NCBI GenBank assembly: GCA_019056785.1
Contig: DXJV01000005.1
Location: 1 to 64,000, forward strand
Origin: Candidatus Heimdallarchaeota archaeon
GTDB taxonomy: Archaea; Asgardarchaeota; Heimdallarchaeia; JABLTI01
Direction: 5' to 3'
DNA length: 64,000 nt
Shown here: positions 33,126-43,600 of the stretch, in pieces
Layout: every line of letters begins with the position of its first letter
How positions within the stretch are numbered: position 1 is the stretch's first letter
Made by a program: the position numbers and the translations under genes
Notes under the pieces: model-generated
Told to the model about the DNA's origin: nothing
Seen by the model: the letters and a program-made list of their open reading frames with translations, nothing else
Databases searched by the model: none

Positions 33126-34378
33126 TGACTAAGAAGAGAAAGCAGTTTAGAGCGATTTTACGGAAAGATTTGAAACTCGTCTTTACTTGGAAAACCATCA
33201 TTCTCACAATCGTTGTGCCATTTATAATGATGTTTGCTATCGTTGGGATTCCAACATTATTTGTTAGTGGTTCAAATACTGTCATTACCGTTTGTAATGC
33301 AGATGAAGGCGGAACAGTCACCCATGTTAATGGTTCTGTCTATTTCATCAACGTTGGGCAAAATGTTCTTTATAACATGCAATATTATGCAAACCAGGAA
33401 GACAATATCAAAATAGAAGTTGTTTCCACACGGGCAAAAGCACTCAATGCTTCTAATGGGATATATTTTCCGACCAATTTCACAACCGCAACTTTTGCCG
33501 GCGAGTCCGTATTCGAATATCATAAAACAGCAAGCGATGTCTCTTTGCAGGGTTATAATTTTGATACAATGTTAAATCTAATCCAGGAGGTTGTCTTTAG
33601 CACCTATCTCTTCTTTAGAAATATCACCGAAGATAACATTCCTCAAGTAGAGCCTATTCAATACATCCCACCTGCAACAGAACCATCAACCATCTGGTCT
33701 CAAGAGACAATGAAATTGGCAATGCCTTTTGCTTATGCCCTCTTTATCCTTTTATCTCTTATTGGGAATATGGGGCGAACCATTGGCTTCTCCAAAGAAA
33801 AAGAAGATGGCACATTTGAGACAATGCTCTCCATAACAAAGAATCGCTCAAACCTTGTTTATTCGAAACTCATCGTAGGAACGATCGCATCGACATTAAC
33901 TATCTTGTCTTATTTTGCCGGCTCAGCAATTGCAGGAGCAATAAGCAAGGCGGTGTTGGGACAAACCGCTGATGACTATGGTGCGACAGGCTTTTTATCG
34001 CTCCCCTTTAGAGACTTGCTCTCATATAAAGGCGTTGTATTACTAATTGGCTTGGGGTTGGCGCTTGTCTTGACTATGCTAGCTTTAATGACTGTTGATA
34101 CGCTTTTCACTAAAACTGTAGCAGAACGAATAGGGGTTCCTGTTATTCTCATGTTTGGCTTACTATTCATGTTGCCGGTAATGATAAATCCAGGGCAATC
34201 AAATTTCATTCTAGTGATTAATCCCTATTATTGGATTTATCATGTTAGTATGTCAATTGCCGATCTAACCTTTACCTGGATTGATGGACTCTATTTAGTT
34301 CTTTCCTTGGTTTTATTGGCATTAATGGTTCTTGCGGCTCGAAAAGCCATTGAACGAGAAAAAGTACTTTTCACCTAA
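33122..34378 (+). CDS. ABC-2 type permease (NatB-like)
   Basis: This is a 418-residue membrane protein. One N-terminal helix (IILTIVVPFIMMFAIVGIP) is followed by a large outside loop of about 150 residues with several N-glycosylation sequons (NGS, NFT, NIT, NAS). Five to six C-terminal helices follow, including FAYALFILLSLIGNM and LIGLGLALVLTMLALMTV. This one-plus-five layout with a big extracellular domain is typical of NatB/ABC2_membrane_3 exporters. The segment GFSKEKEDGTFETMLS is a frequent coupling-helix sequence in this group. It forms the exporter with the upstream ATPase. Confidence 0.88.
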   Translation: MMTKKRKQFRAILRKDLKLVFTWKTIILTIVVPFIMMFAIVGIPTLFVSGSNTVITVCNADEGGTVTHVNGSVYFINVGQNVLYNMQYYANQEDNIKIEVVSTRAKALNASNGIYFPTNFTTATFAGESVFEYHKTASDVSLQGYNFDTMLNLIQEVVFSTYLFFRNITEDNIPQVEPIQYIPPATEPSTIWSQETMKLAMPFAYALFILLSLIGNMGRTIGFSKEKEDGTFETMLSITKNRSNLVYSKLIVGTIASTLTILSYFAGSAIAGAISKAVLGQTADDYGATGFLSLPFRDLLSYKGVVLLIGLGLALVLTMLALMTVDTLFTKTVAERIGVPVILMFGLLFMLPVMINPGQSNFILVINPYYWIYHVSMSIADLTFTWIDGLYLVLSLVLLALMVLAARKAIEREKVLFT

Positions 34379-34399
34379 GCAGTGTCATAGGTGAGCTCT

Positions 34400-34783
34400 T
34401 TATTCTTTTTTCAAATCGTCTGGTGCCCCCCAACAGACGCACCATTTAAAATAACGGAAGATCTCTACAAACAGAAATCGCAAGAAAATATAGACACCCC
34501 ATCCCAACCAAAAAAACCATTCGAGAGGGTGATACCAGGGACGTTTTCTCTTTGCTGGTTTCCACCATGGTTTTTCTTCTGGTTTCTTTCTTATTAATAC
34601 TGTTTTTGTTGGAAAGGGTTCTGTTTTTTTCTTGGTTTTAGTAGGGGTTAGAGAAGGGGTTGTTTCTTTATCTTGGTTCTGTTCAGAAGAGTTGTTTTTG
34701 AGGAGTTGACCACAGAAGTTACAATAAACAGACCATTCATCATTTTCACGATAGCAATTAGGGCAAACGATTTTTTTTGTCAT
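34400..34783 (-). CDS. Zinc-ribbon protein with C-terminal hydrophobic segment
   Basis: This is a 127-residue protein with an N-terminal four-Cys zinc ribbon (CPNCYRENDEW and CNFCGQLL, residues about 7-28). A Lys/Thr/Pro-rich linker (residues 30-85) and an aromatic hydrophobic stretch (LEWFFWLGWGVYIFLRFLFVEIF) follow; the latter should insert in the membrane. The layout resembles the many archaeal zinc-ribbon plus anchor proteins of unknown function. It is convergent with the ABC permease, 21 bases between the gene ends. No enzymatic motif is seen. Confidence 0.6.
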   Translation of the reverse strand: MTKKIVCPNCYRENDEWSVYCNFCGQLLKNNSSEQNQDKETTPSLTPTKTKKKTEPFPTKTVLIRKKPEEKPWWKPAKRKRPWYHPLEWFFWLGWGVYIFLRFLFVEIFRYFKWCVCWGAPDDLKKE

Positions 34784-34895
34784 GCTAACTGACCAAAGAA
34801 CGGTGATATTTCACATATTGATTTTCCTTCTAAAATATCTTTAGACTCAAATTAAAAAGGAGAAAAAAAGAAGATACGTCCATAAGAAAAAGATT

Positions 34896-35471
34896 TCAAT
34901 AATATTCTTCGAATGGTTCGTAATAATTGTGGGGGTGACCGCAAGAGGGACAGATCTTAGGTGGCTCTGTTCCTTCGTAGACAAATCCGCATTCCAAGCA
35001 TTTCCATTTAATTTTCTTGTCTCTTTTGAAGACTTTGTTGTTTTTCACAAGCTCCAAGAGTGCAAGGTAGCGTTTTTCGTGTTCTACTTCTACTTTTGCG
35101 ATGTTTTTGAATTTCAAAGCAATTTCTGGAAAGCCTTCCTTTTCTGCTACTTTCGCAAAACCTGGGTAGACTTTCGTATGTTCTTCGTTTTCTCCTTCTG
35201 CAGCAAATTTCAAATTTTCCTCTGTTGTACCGATGTCGGTTGGGTAGGCAGCTGTGAATTCCACCGGTCCTCCCTCAAGGAAGTCAAAGAACTGTTTTGC
35301 ATGTTCGTATTCGTTATCTGCTGTCTCTAAGAAGTATTGAGAAATGCGGATAAAGCCTTCTTTTTTAGCTACTTTCGCATACATGGTATATCTATTTCGT
35401 GCTTGCGATTCGCCGGCAAAGGCTTTCAAGAGGTTCTTTTCTGTTTCTGTTCCTTTAATTGATTTTCCCAT
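34896..35471 (-). CDS. Rubrerythrin
   Basis: Rubrerythrin reduces hydrogen peroxide to water with electrons from rubredoxin-type donors. The 191-residue protein has the ferritin-like di-iron domain ([57 protein letters not shown]), giving the expected Glu/His ligands, and a C-terminal rubredoxin domain with two CxxC pairs ([11 protein letters not shown] and CPSCGHPH). ATG 35471 is clear. It is followed upstream by desulfoferrodoxin and a flavodiiron protein on the same strand. The three look like one anaerobe-type oxygen-defence cluster. Confidence 0.95.
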   Translation of the reverse strand: MGKSIKGTETEKNLLKAFAGESQARNRYTMYAKVAKKEGFIRISQYFLETADNEYEHAKQFFDFLEGGPVEFTAAYPTDIGTTEENLKFAAEGENEEHTKVYPGFAKVAEKEGFPEIALKFKNIAKVEVEHEKRYLALLELVKNNKVFKRDKKIKWKCLECGFVYEGTEPPKICPSCGHPHNYYEPFEEYY

Positions 35472-35486
35472 TTTTTATCAACTCTG

Positions 35487-35867
35487 TTAGTTTTTCCAAA
35501 GGCTGTGCTTATTACAATATTCTCTTGCAATAATATTAGATGTATCTTTTACCATAAAGATTGCTTTTGGTTCATCGCCAGGGTTTAAATACTTTCGTTG
35601 TGTTTTCCCATCAGCGATGATTTCAATCCATTGAATCCAATGATCTTCAACCATTGGATGCAGTGTACTTCCAATGACCACTTCGACTTTCCCGCCGCCT
35701 TTATCTTCCACGACAGGAACGTGTTTCTCGTTTTTCCAGTCAGCTGTTTGTTCTTCTAAAAGAACCATTGGTTCGCCGCAGCAAACAAGGGTCCCTCCAC
35801 CTGCATTTAGAACTTCAACGATGTTCCCACAGATGTTACACTTATAAATTTGGTATCGTTCTGTCAT
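35487..35867 (-). CDS. dfx: Desulfoferrodoxin (superoxide reductase)
   Basis: Reduces superoxide to hydrogen peroxide without making oxygen. The product of about 126 residues has the N-terminal desulforedoxin iron site ([15 protein letters not shown], then LVCCGEPM) and the catalytic Fe(His)4Cys site ([30 protein letters not shown]). I start it at ATG 35867 (MTERYQIYK), with GGTGA upstream. The longer frame to 35942 adds 25 residues foreign to the family. It lies 15 bases before rubrerythrin, which would remove the peroxide product. Confidence 0.95.
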   Translation of the reverse strand: MTERYQIYKCNICGNIVEVLNAGGGTLVCCGEPMVLLEEQTADWKNEKHVPVVEDKGGGKVEVVIGSTLHPMVEDHWIQWIEIIADGKTQRKYLNPGDEPKAIFMVKDTSNIIAREYCNKHSLWKN

Positions 35868-36011
35868 TACGAATTCACCAATTGGATTTACGTACGATTG
35901 ACCTTTATTAAATAATTTTTCTTTAAAAAGTGAAGAGAACAATTAAAGAGGAACTAAAAACTGTGACAAAAATTGCGCATTGAAAAAAATAGGGAAAGGC
36001 TGGGGATTATT

Positions 36012-37199
36012 TTATTTGGTTATACCCAGCTCTTTATGCTTTTGATAGATCGCGTTAGCGAGTTCGTCGAGTTTCTTTCGTCCTTCGTCTGTAAGTTTGC
36101 CACGCATGATCACAGGCTCAATGAATTCAGGATGAATTCTCGTCAAAATCCCAACCAATTGTTCTTTCAGTTTAGCTTTCCAGCCATAAGAGCCGATAAT
36201 AGATGCGAATTTTGCTTTTGGCCGTAAAGCATTTACGAGGTAGGTTGCGTAAATTGCAAGGGGATGTGCTCCGGTTAAGACCGCTGGGGCACCGATAACA
36301 ATAGTGGCTGCATCTACTAAATCCATGGCTAATTCGCCGATGTCAGTAACTGCAAGATTATAGGGTTTTACAGTAATACCTTTCTCTACGAGTTTCTCGA
36401 TGAAATATTCAACCATCTCTTGAACACTATGATGCATTGAAATAAATGGTAACACAACCTCATTCTTTACGTCGTCAGAGATCCATTCTTTGTATGCATT
36501 TATTATAAACTCTGGTTCTTGATGAACGGGGCCATGACTTGGAGCAATCATATCGAAGTCGTATTTTTCCAGTTTTTTGAGATTCTTAACAATGATTTTC
36601 CGGAAGGGCATCATGATTTCAGCGAAGTATCTTTTGGCAGAAGAGTATGTTAAAGGTTTGTCGACAACAAAAGTTTCACTCTGGGCAAGATGCGTACCAA
36701 ACATATCACAAGTAAAGATTATTTTGTCTTCTTTTACATATGTTGCAATTGTTTCCGGCCAGTGCACCCATGGAATGGTGACTATCTCTAATGTTTTGTC
36801 CCCTAAAGAGAGTGTTTCGCCATCTTCCCGTACAAGAAAGCGGTCTTCAGGAATGTGAAGATGAACCATTAAATGTTCTTTCCCTAAGCTACTGGTCACG
36901 ACCTTAGCTTTTGGATAAAGCTCGAGCATTTTCACCAAGCCTTCGGAATGGTCCTGCTCGCTATGATTGGAGATCAAATAATCAATTGTTTTTACAGGTG
37001 CTTGTTCAAGGTTGTGAAGCAATTCATAGACTTTCGTTCCATCAACGGTGTCAATCAAAGCAGTTTTTTCTGAACCGATTATCAAGTAAGCATTATAGGT
37101 TGTCCCATTTGGGAGGGGAATTAGCTGATCAAATAAGCGACGGTCATAATCCTTCGCTCCTACTGCATAAATTTTAGGCTTAATTTCAGTTATTGCCAT
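36012..37199 (-). CDS. fprA: Flavodiiron protein (A-type flavoprotein)
   Basis: This 395-residue enzyme reduces oxygen to water (or NO to N2O) at a di-iron site, with electrons from rubredoxin or F420H2. The metallo-beta-lactamase domain keeps the ligands in SNHSEQDHSEG, WVHWPET, CDMFGTH and PSHGPVHQ. The flavodoxin domain begins at VVLPFISMHHSVQEMV. Its phosphate loop SMHHSVQ differs from the usual SMYGST type, though VIGAPAVLTGAHP is in place, so FMN binding may be slightly altered. A 69-base gap separates it from desulfoferrodoxin. Confidence 0.94.
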   Translation of the reverse strand: MAITEIKPKIYAVGAKDYDRRLFDQLIPLPNGTTYNAYLIIGSEKTALIDTVDGTKVYELLHNLEQAPVKTIDYLISNHSEQDHSEGLVKMLELYPKAKVVTSSLGKEHLMVHLHIPEDRFLVREDGETLSLGDKTLEIVTIPWVHWPETIATYVKEDKIIFTCDMFGTHLAQSETFVVDKPLTYSSAKRYFAEIMMPFRKIIVKNLKKLEKYDFDMIAPSHGPVHQEPEFIINAYKEWISDDVKNEVVLPFISMHHSVQEMVEYFIEKLVEKGITVKPYNLAVTDIGELAMDLVDAATIVIGAPAVLTGAHPLAIYATYLVNALRPKAKFASIIGSYGWKAKLKEQLVGILTRIHPEFIEPVIMRGKLTDEGRKKLDELANAIYQKHKELGITK

Positions 37200-37366
37200 G
37201 TTTGCATCAACTCACATAGCTATTAATTTCCTTTGCTTGAAAAACTTATCCCAAAGAAAACTATAATTCATCCTATCTGAAAATTTAGATTCTAAACCCT
37301 CAAAATAAAGGGAAAAAAAGGAAATCACCAAGTAGCAACTTGGCTTAACTTTGCTATCTTGCATTT

Positions 37367-38017
37367 TTAATGCTTGAAAGACTCGAGTATTGCTTGTAAA
37401 AGCATTTCTTCTGGAACAAGCCCTTCAACATTTCCCTTCCCATCATTAATTATCGTATTTGGTACGCCAAAGATATCAAAGACTGAAGCAAGTTGAGCAA
37501 ACTGTGAGGCCTCAATCATCTCAGCAGTAATAAAATCGTTTGCAATGGCTAATTTGTGCGCACGTAATACCATCGCCGGGCAGTAGGGGCACTCGAGGGT
37601 AACAAACACCTTGAGATTAACTTTTTGTTTAATCGATTTCAACATTTCATGTGCTTGGGGTGATAGAATTGCATCTCGATTTGCAACAAGCATTATGGAT
37701 TCAACTAAAGTGGTGAATTCCTTTCCGGCCGGAACGCCGAAGAACCGGACGCCATAGTCTTTATCTCCTTCAATAACAATTGCAGGATGTCGTTCAATGC
37801 CATATTCTTTCGCTTTTGGATGACTTGCTTCACAATCGCAAATATCCAGCTCGATTTTATCTGATAAACTTGCTACCTCTGTCATCAGAGAAATCATTTC
37901 ATTACAGAATAAGCAATGTCCTTTTGTTGAAAAAACTCTGAGAGTAACGGGGTTTTTCATATCACTAAAACGTTGCTTGACAATTTGTCTAACACTTTCA
38001 TCTAATAATGTTGTCAT
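37367..38017 (-). CDS. Protein disulfide oxidoreductase (glutaredoxin-like, two Trx folds)
   Basis: This is a 216-residue protein with two thioredoxin folds in tandem, the archaeal PDO architecture. Unit 1 contains the redox motif CLFC (FSTKGHCLFCNEM) and the cis-proline region ERHPAIVIEGD. Unit 2 contains CPYC (TLECPYCPAMV) and GVPNTIINDG. Such proteins exchange or reduce cytoplasmic disulfides, with electrons from a thioredoxin reductase. Position next to the oxygen-defence genes fits a stress role. ATG 38017 is the start; the divergent region to the propeller gene follows. Confidence 0.9.
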   Translation of the reverse strand: MTTLLDESVRQIVKQRFSDMKNPVTLRVFSTKGHCLFCNEMISLMTEVASLSDKIELDICDCEASHPKAKEYGIERHPAIVIEGDKDYGVRFFGVPAGKEFTTLVESIMLVANRDAILSPQAHEMLKSIKQKVNLKVFVTLECPYCPAMVLRAHKLAIANDFITAEMIEASQFAQLASVFDIFGVPNTIINDGKGNVEGLVPEEMLLQAILESFKH

Positions 38018-38321
38018 TTTTGTTAGCTCCTTTTATTAGTTCAAACTGAAAAGTAAATGCTTTTTTTAAAACTATTCTTTTTTAGTTTCTTAAGCTTAGG
38101 ACACTATTTTCTTTTCATTCTAATTTTTCTATAGGTTAATTAGCTATCTTATTTGTCCCAAGTAATTCAGTTCACAAGTGGTACTCTACAAGTAAGTCAA
38201 CTAAAAATTTTCTGCAGAAAAAAGGCGATAACAAAAGGAATTTAAAGATTAAGCATAAAATAATGTTGGGAAAAACAAAAATTATCAAAAATTCCTGAAT
38301 AGAAAATGGTTGTAGGTTTCC
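38018..38321. promoter_or_regulatory. Divergent region between PDO and propeller-longin genes
   Basis: These 304 bases contain no open frame or RNA gene that I can support. The left half is T-rich and would hold the promoter of the leftward PDO gene. On the right, the purine run AAAAGGA followed by TTTAAAG at about 38235-38247 resembles a BRE plus box A pair, and would place transcription start near 38270. That leaves a leader of about 50 bases before the propeller gene. AT-rich DNA makes chance TATA boxes common, so this is tentative. Confidence 0.35.
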
Positions 38322-40475
38322 TTGCAGCAGATTCTTGAAGAAGAGACTCGAGAGTTCCATTCACTCTTCGTACATGACTTTAATGTGGATGGTATTTCCG
38401 AAATAATTGCTTCACGCTTACAAAAAAGTAGCACAGAGATTAGTGTTCTTCATCCCAAACATCTTGCTAATTCTTCTGTGAAAATTAATGAACGCATTAA
38501 CGTTCTCTGTGTGGCACAGACAAGTTTGGATAAAGGCTTTGAATTAATAACTGGCGATATCAAAGGAGTCCTTCGGATCAATGCTAGAAATGGCCGTCCC
38601 TTTTATAGTAAAGATATTAAAGATGGCATTCGCTTGCCTTCCAGTATTTTGGCAGCCGCGCCAGGTGATTTGAATGGGAATAAGCTTTCTGAAATAGTCG
38701 TTGGTTGTGCAAATGGCGAAGTAGTAATGATTGAACGCATTCCTGGCAGAAAACACCGGTGGGATAAGATTCGCGGTTTCTCCTTGGGAAAAGTCTTCCA
38801 AAAACCAGTGACAACCATTCTTACAGGTGATTTCAATGGTAACGGTTATACTGGTTTCATTGCAGGCTCTGAAGATGGTTTTTTCAAGGAGATCGAATTT
38901 CGACCGCAATTACAAAAATTTGACCTTATTGGAGAGTTTAAAGTTGAAAGCCCTCCATCATTTTGTTTCTGTGGTGACTTTGACCGGGATGGTATCTCTG
39001 AAGTGATGGTAGGAGAGCAGTCAGGAAAACTCAATATCTTTAAACGAAATTATTTAATGTCGAGTCACACCTTAGATGGCGCTATAACTTGTGGTGTGGT
39101 TGGTGATGTAGATAATGACCACCAACTTGAGGTTGTGGTTGGAACTTCTCGGGGCTCTTTTCATATTCTTCGTTCGAATACAATTGAAACACATGAGGGC
39201 TACAGCAATATCGCAGACTTGAAAATCGGCGATTTATACGGAAATAGACAAAATGAATTGATTTTTTCTATAAATAAAAGACGAATTCTTGCTTTTACAA
39301 TCACACGTGATAAAGCCTCGGAAAAATCAAATGTTGAGTTGATCCCATTCAAGGACCCGCAACAATTACAAGCACGCACACCACAGCCATCGGTGGCACA
39401 AAATGCTTTCTGCCCGAATTGTAGCTCACAAGTGCGTTTTATTGAGCAATATCGACGATGGTATTGTTATACTTGCCGGCAATATGTCGCACCTGTAAGT
39501 AAGAAAGAAGAAGTAAAACGAAAGGTGCCAACGATCGAGGCGAAAAAGTATGGAACACCCTACAGTGTCGGCTCTCACTATGACCCTTATCGCCCCTATG
39601 AACCAACAAGGGAAACAGCTGCCGGTGGAGCATCGAAACTTGAGAAAGTAAAAGATAGAGTTGAGAGTAAATTAGCAGATCTTCAGCCTGGGCAAAACCT
39701 CGAGTGGCAAGAAGAAATTGATGAGAATGGTATTGTAGATGCTCAAGAAGATGTGAATTATTTTCTCCCCCTCGATTTAGAAGCTGACTTGGATGTTGGA
39801 GTGTCCATTTTTAATGACATCCTAAAAATAAAGCACGTAATTCTAATCCATTCCCAATCAGGCGTTCCTCTATTTAGTCAAGGCTTCGGAAAGGATATCG
39901 ATGTGTCTTTGACTAGCGGCTTTTTAAGTGCTGTTGGAACTTTTACTGAAGAAATGGCCGGCGAGTCAGAAAAGCGAATTGGAGTCTTTAGTGAAATTGG
40001 CCGTGAAGGATTCTGGATAATAATTTATGAAGGCGAAATGTCAAAAACCGCCCTCCTTGTTAGCGAAAAGATCGGTGAACACTTGAAAAAACGCATACAG
40101 ATTTTCATGAAAGAGTTTGAACAAACATTTAAAACAGAACTTGAGAATTTCAATGGCTTTATCTCCGCTTTTAAGGGAGCAACCGACCTTTTGGAAAAAC
40201 ACCTGCGCTTAGAATACCTTTATCCACTCAAGATGGATGCTAAAAGAATGCGGCTAACAGCTATCAACCAAAATGAAAAAACCTTGGCAAAAGCATTCAC
40301 AGATTTTCTCAGCCAAACAGACGAAGAGGTTTTCTATGTGACAGAATTAATTGATGTTATTATGCAAGATCCAAAGAATAACCTCCTAAAGGAAGATGTT
40401 CTTAAAATTCTTATTAAATACCTCGAAAATGGCATGTTAATCCCTCTCCCTCCCCCACCAACAGAACATGTTTGA
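38322..40475 (+). CDS. Beta-propeller, zinc-ribbon and longin-like domain protein
   Basis: This is a 717-residue soluble protein with no signal peptide. Residues about 1-330 hold six FG-GAP/integrin-alpha-like repeats marked by DxDxDG-type loops: DFNVDGISE, DLNGNKLSE, DFNGNGYTG, DFDRDGISE, DVDNDHQLE and DLYGNRQNE. They are spaced 45-95 residues apart and predict a beta-propeller. A zinc ribbon follows (CPNCSSQV near 364, CYTCRQY near 383), then a charged linker. A longin-like domain spans about 488-600 (KHVILIHSQSGVPLFSQGF, LTSGFLSAVGTF, GFWIIIYEGEM), and a helical C-terminus ends in a Pro-rich tail. TTG 38322 has GTAGG upstream. Propeller plus longin recalls eukaryotic trafficking subunits; the role is inferred. 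The giant solenoid gene follows. Confidence 0.75.
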   Translation: MQQILEEETREFHSLFVHDFNVDGISEIIASRLQKSSTEISVLHPKHLANSSVKINERINVLCVAQTSLDKGFELITGDIKGVLRINARNGRPFYSKDIKDGIRLPSSILAAAPGDLNGNKLSEIVVGCANGEVVMIERIPGRKHRWDKIRGFSLGKVFQKPVTTILTGDFNGNGYTGFIAGSEDGFFKEIEFRPQLQKFDLIGEFKVESPPSFCFCGDFDRDGISEVMVGEQSGKLNIFKRNYLMSSHTLDGAITCGVVGDVDNDHQLEVVVGTSRGSFHILRSNTIETHEGYSNIADLKIGDLYGNRQNELIFSINKRRILAFTITRDKASEKSNVELIPFKDPQQLQARTPQPSVAQNAFCPNCSSQVRFIEQYRRWYCYTCRQYVAPVSKKEEVKRKVPTIEAKKYGTPYSVGSHYDPYRPYEPTRETAAGGASKLEKVKDRVESKLADLQPGQNLEWQEEIDENGIVDAQEDVNYFLPLDLEADLDVGVSIFNDILKIKHVILIHSQSGVPLFSQGFGKDIDVSLTSGFLSAVGTFTEEMAGESEKRIGVFSEIGREGFWIIIYEGEMSKTALLVSEKIGEHLKKRIQIFMKEFEQTFKTELENFNGFISAFKGATDLLEKHLRLEYLYPLKMDAKRMRLTAINQNEKTLAKAFTDFLSQTDEEVFYVTELIDVIMQDPKNNLLKEDVLKILIKYLENGMLIPLPPPPTEHV

Positions 40476-40611
40476 CTTGAAATTAGGTTCTCTTCCTAAT
40501 ACTAAAAACTTAAGTGTTCTTTTACTTATTCTTTTTGTACTTGTAAAAGAAAATGCAAAATTGTAAACCAATAAATTAGTTAACATAGATTTATTGAATG
40601 GTGAATTTGAC
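40476..40611 (+). promoter_or_regulatory. Gap between propeller and giant solenoid genes
   Basis: These 136 AT-rich bases lie between two genes of the same direction. I see a T-rich stretch after the first stop (about 40513-40535), which could end transcription. A TTAACATAGATTTATTG stretch near 40579-40596 and a GGTGA Shine-Dalgarno sequence just before ATG 40612 follow. Whether the two genes share a transcript cannot be decided from sequence. Confidence 0.3.
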
Positions 40612-43600
40612 ATGTCAGAATTGGTTAAAAAAGCCATGGTGTTCGAAGAAAAAGGAAAATGGAGCAATGCTGCGAAAAGCTATTTACAAGCAGCGAGAGA
40701 AGCCGTTGAAACTAACCAAACAAAAGACGCCAAGAATCTCTTTTTAAAAGCAATTGCTGCTTCTGAAAAAACCGAAGACAATCTCTTATTAGTGGAAAGT
40801 GTTTTTGCGTATGAAAAAATTGCCACTAAAGCTGAGAAAAAAGAAGTGCTCCCAAAGGCACTGCCGGCTGTTAAAAGTTTGTTAGCTCTGGCATTAACTA
40901 AGAAGAAGAATCTACTGGCCTTTGAATATTTAGAAAAGAAAGAACTTATTAGTAGAAGTACAGGTGTGGATTTAGAAGAGACCTTAAGAGAGAAAGGCGA
41001 GGTCTCAAGACGTCTAGCCTTAAAAATGGTTATCAGTAAAAAAGTGGAGGAACGAGAACGTGGTTTTGCTTTCCTGAAAGAGGCTGCAAAATGCTTTTTA
41101 GAAATTAATGCCATTAAAGAGAAATTTAAAGGTGATTTCCAAGCTTTCCAGTTGTTAATGGAAAAGGGTTTTATAAAAGAGGGGTTCAGTTTATTTGAAA
41201 AGCTCATCAGTTTTTGTGAAACTAATCAACTTGCAGAGGAAGCAACAACCGTTCTTCAGCAAATAATTACTTATGCAAATGCAATTTTAAATGGAAAAGG
41301 ATCGAAAAAATTGGTCAAAGCGCTTCAAGCAACTTTCTCTTCTGCGGATCCTGGTGGAGAACTCTTGAAAATAGGCATTGAAAAAGCGCAGGAAATAGGC
41401 GCAAATGAAGTTATAGTCGCTGCAGCAACCATACAAGTTGAGCAAGGCAACCTGCAATTCAATAAAAAGAAATTTGATATTGCTAAACGCCTTTATGAAA
41501 AGGCTTTACTTCTTCTTACAACAATTCAAGCTGTAGATACTGCGAAAAATGTTTTCAAGCAAATTGCCACCAAAGCGTACACCTTACTTGATACGAAAGG
41601 GAAATTCCAACTTGCACTCGATTATTTTGCAATGCTTCAAATTATGGAAGAGCTCGATAAAGGCTTTCTCGCTGACTTCTTTGTCGAAAAAGGAGCCAAC
41701 ATGTTTCAACGGGATCTCATCACTTTGGCGTTAGAGGATTACAAAAGTGCTTGTAGAGTTTATCTCTCTGGTCAGCTAACTGTAAAGTTCGAAAAAACTG
41801 TTAGTATAATTTTTGAAAAAAGTTTGGAGCTTATAGCGCATGCGGACTTTCAAAATGCCCTCATTTATTCACATGATGCAATTTCCATTCTCCTTAAGGT
41901 TGAGAAATTTGAAAACATAGGTGAGCAGGCTTCTAAAATCGCGCATGCCTTACTCGAAAACAATCAACTCCCTGAAGCAGAAGATTTTGTAAAAATCGCA
42001 TTTGACAACTTCCTCAAAGCCGGAAAAACCGTAGAAGCAGCCACTACTTACAAAACCATGGGTGAATCTTTCCTTGCTCTTGAGCGATTTGAAACAGGGG
42101 CTGGATATCTCATTCAGGCAGCAAAAACATATCGAAGTGCCGAAGCTGAAGATAAAATCATGCAGACAGCAAAGCCTCTCCTTAAAGCTGCCATCGATCA
42201 ACTTATAGATGGGAATGCAGACCTCGCACAATCATTAAATCTTAAGGCTATTGAATGTGCGAAAGAAAAAGGTCCATTGGCACAAGTCGAAGTACTTCAG
42301 GAGTTTAATACTCAAGCGATGATTTCTAACCAACCAAAGTTAGTTTTAAACAACATTCAGCTGGCCACTAAAATTGTTGGAGCGAATTTTCCGGCTGAAA
42401 AAAGAGCTCTGGCGGAGAAAGCGATATCCTATGGTCAGCAACTGATAATTTCGAATCAGCAATTTAAGCTGGGAACTGATTTTATCACACATGCTGTTTT
42501 AACTCTGGCTGAACTTGGAGACAGTACCCAGAGTAGTCAGATCATCTTTGAAATTGGTTCTTTACTTTTTGAGAACAAACAACCGGAACTGGCAAAAGGA
42601 CTGTTGCAATTAATTACTCAAGTCTTAAAAACAGAGGAGAATCCTGAAGTTTTCGGAACAAACGTTGCGAATGTTGCCAAACTTCTGATTGAAAATCGAT
42701 TTGTTGATGATGGTATTGATCTCTTGCGCAAGAGTGTTGGCTCCTATCTTAACGTAGGCGGCGTTGAGCCGGTCATTAAATTGGCTCGCTATTGTGCTCT
42801 AAAAGCACAGGAAAATATGGCAGCGGGTGATGTTGTGTTTGCCAAACACTTGTTTATTGCTGCAATGGAGTTCAGTACCCTCGTTGATTTGGAAGTTCAG
42901 AGCGAGATTTTAACTTCCGCAACAAATGCTTTTCTCGAGATTGGTGATTTCTATACTATAAATGAATTTTATGACTTTGCTAAGGCAAATCTCGAGGGTG
43001 AAAAAGACTATTTGGGAAAAGTGGGCCGCTTACAAATTTTCCAAGGGAGTACTTTGCGTGATCAAAAAGGGTTGGTAGATGAAGCCTCAGAATTTATACA
43101 CAATGGTATTGCAACCTTAAAAGAAGTTGATATGATTGCCGAAGCTGGCGAGGTTGCGCTCAATCAAGGAAAAGCTTTCATTGAGAAGGGGAATTTTGTC
43201 TATGGTGAAGAATTGATTGAAACTGCAGCTCAAATCTTCATTCAGTTAAATGATATTGAACGTTCTGGCGATGCCTTCTTATCCCTTGCAGAAATTAACA
43301 TGCAAAAGTCGCAATGGCAAGATGCTTTTCAGCAGATTGAACTTGCGAATAAATCCTATAGTCAAACCAACTTGGACAAACTTGCTTCCACAATTATTAT
43401 CACTGCAGATATCGGACAAAAAGCATTAATAAATAAACCCGCTGAAAACAAAGAATTTGCTTTACAATGTTTTGATAGAGCAATCCAACTCGCCAATGAG
43501 CATAAGCTCTTTGCCAGTGAGGTAGATGTTACTTTACTCGAAGGACGGGCGTTTGCAACAATTAAAGATCACCAAACTGCTTACAACTTCTTTTTACAAC

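Noticed and set aside
34929-35330. 133-residue open frame opposite rubrerythrin
   Set aside because: It is the complement of an intact, well-conserved rubrerythrin gene; its Phe/Val/Cys-rich translation looks like a shadow.
40680-41207. 175-residue open frame antisense to the giant solenoid gene
   Set aside because: It lies wholly inside a strong coding frame. Its Ser/Phe/Leu-rich composition is what the complement of Lys/Glu/Ala-rich helices gives.
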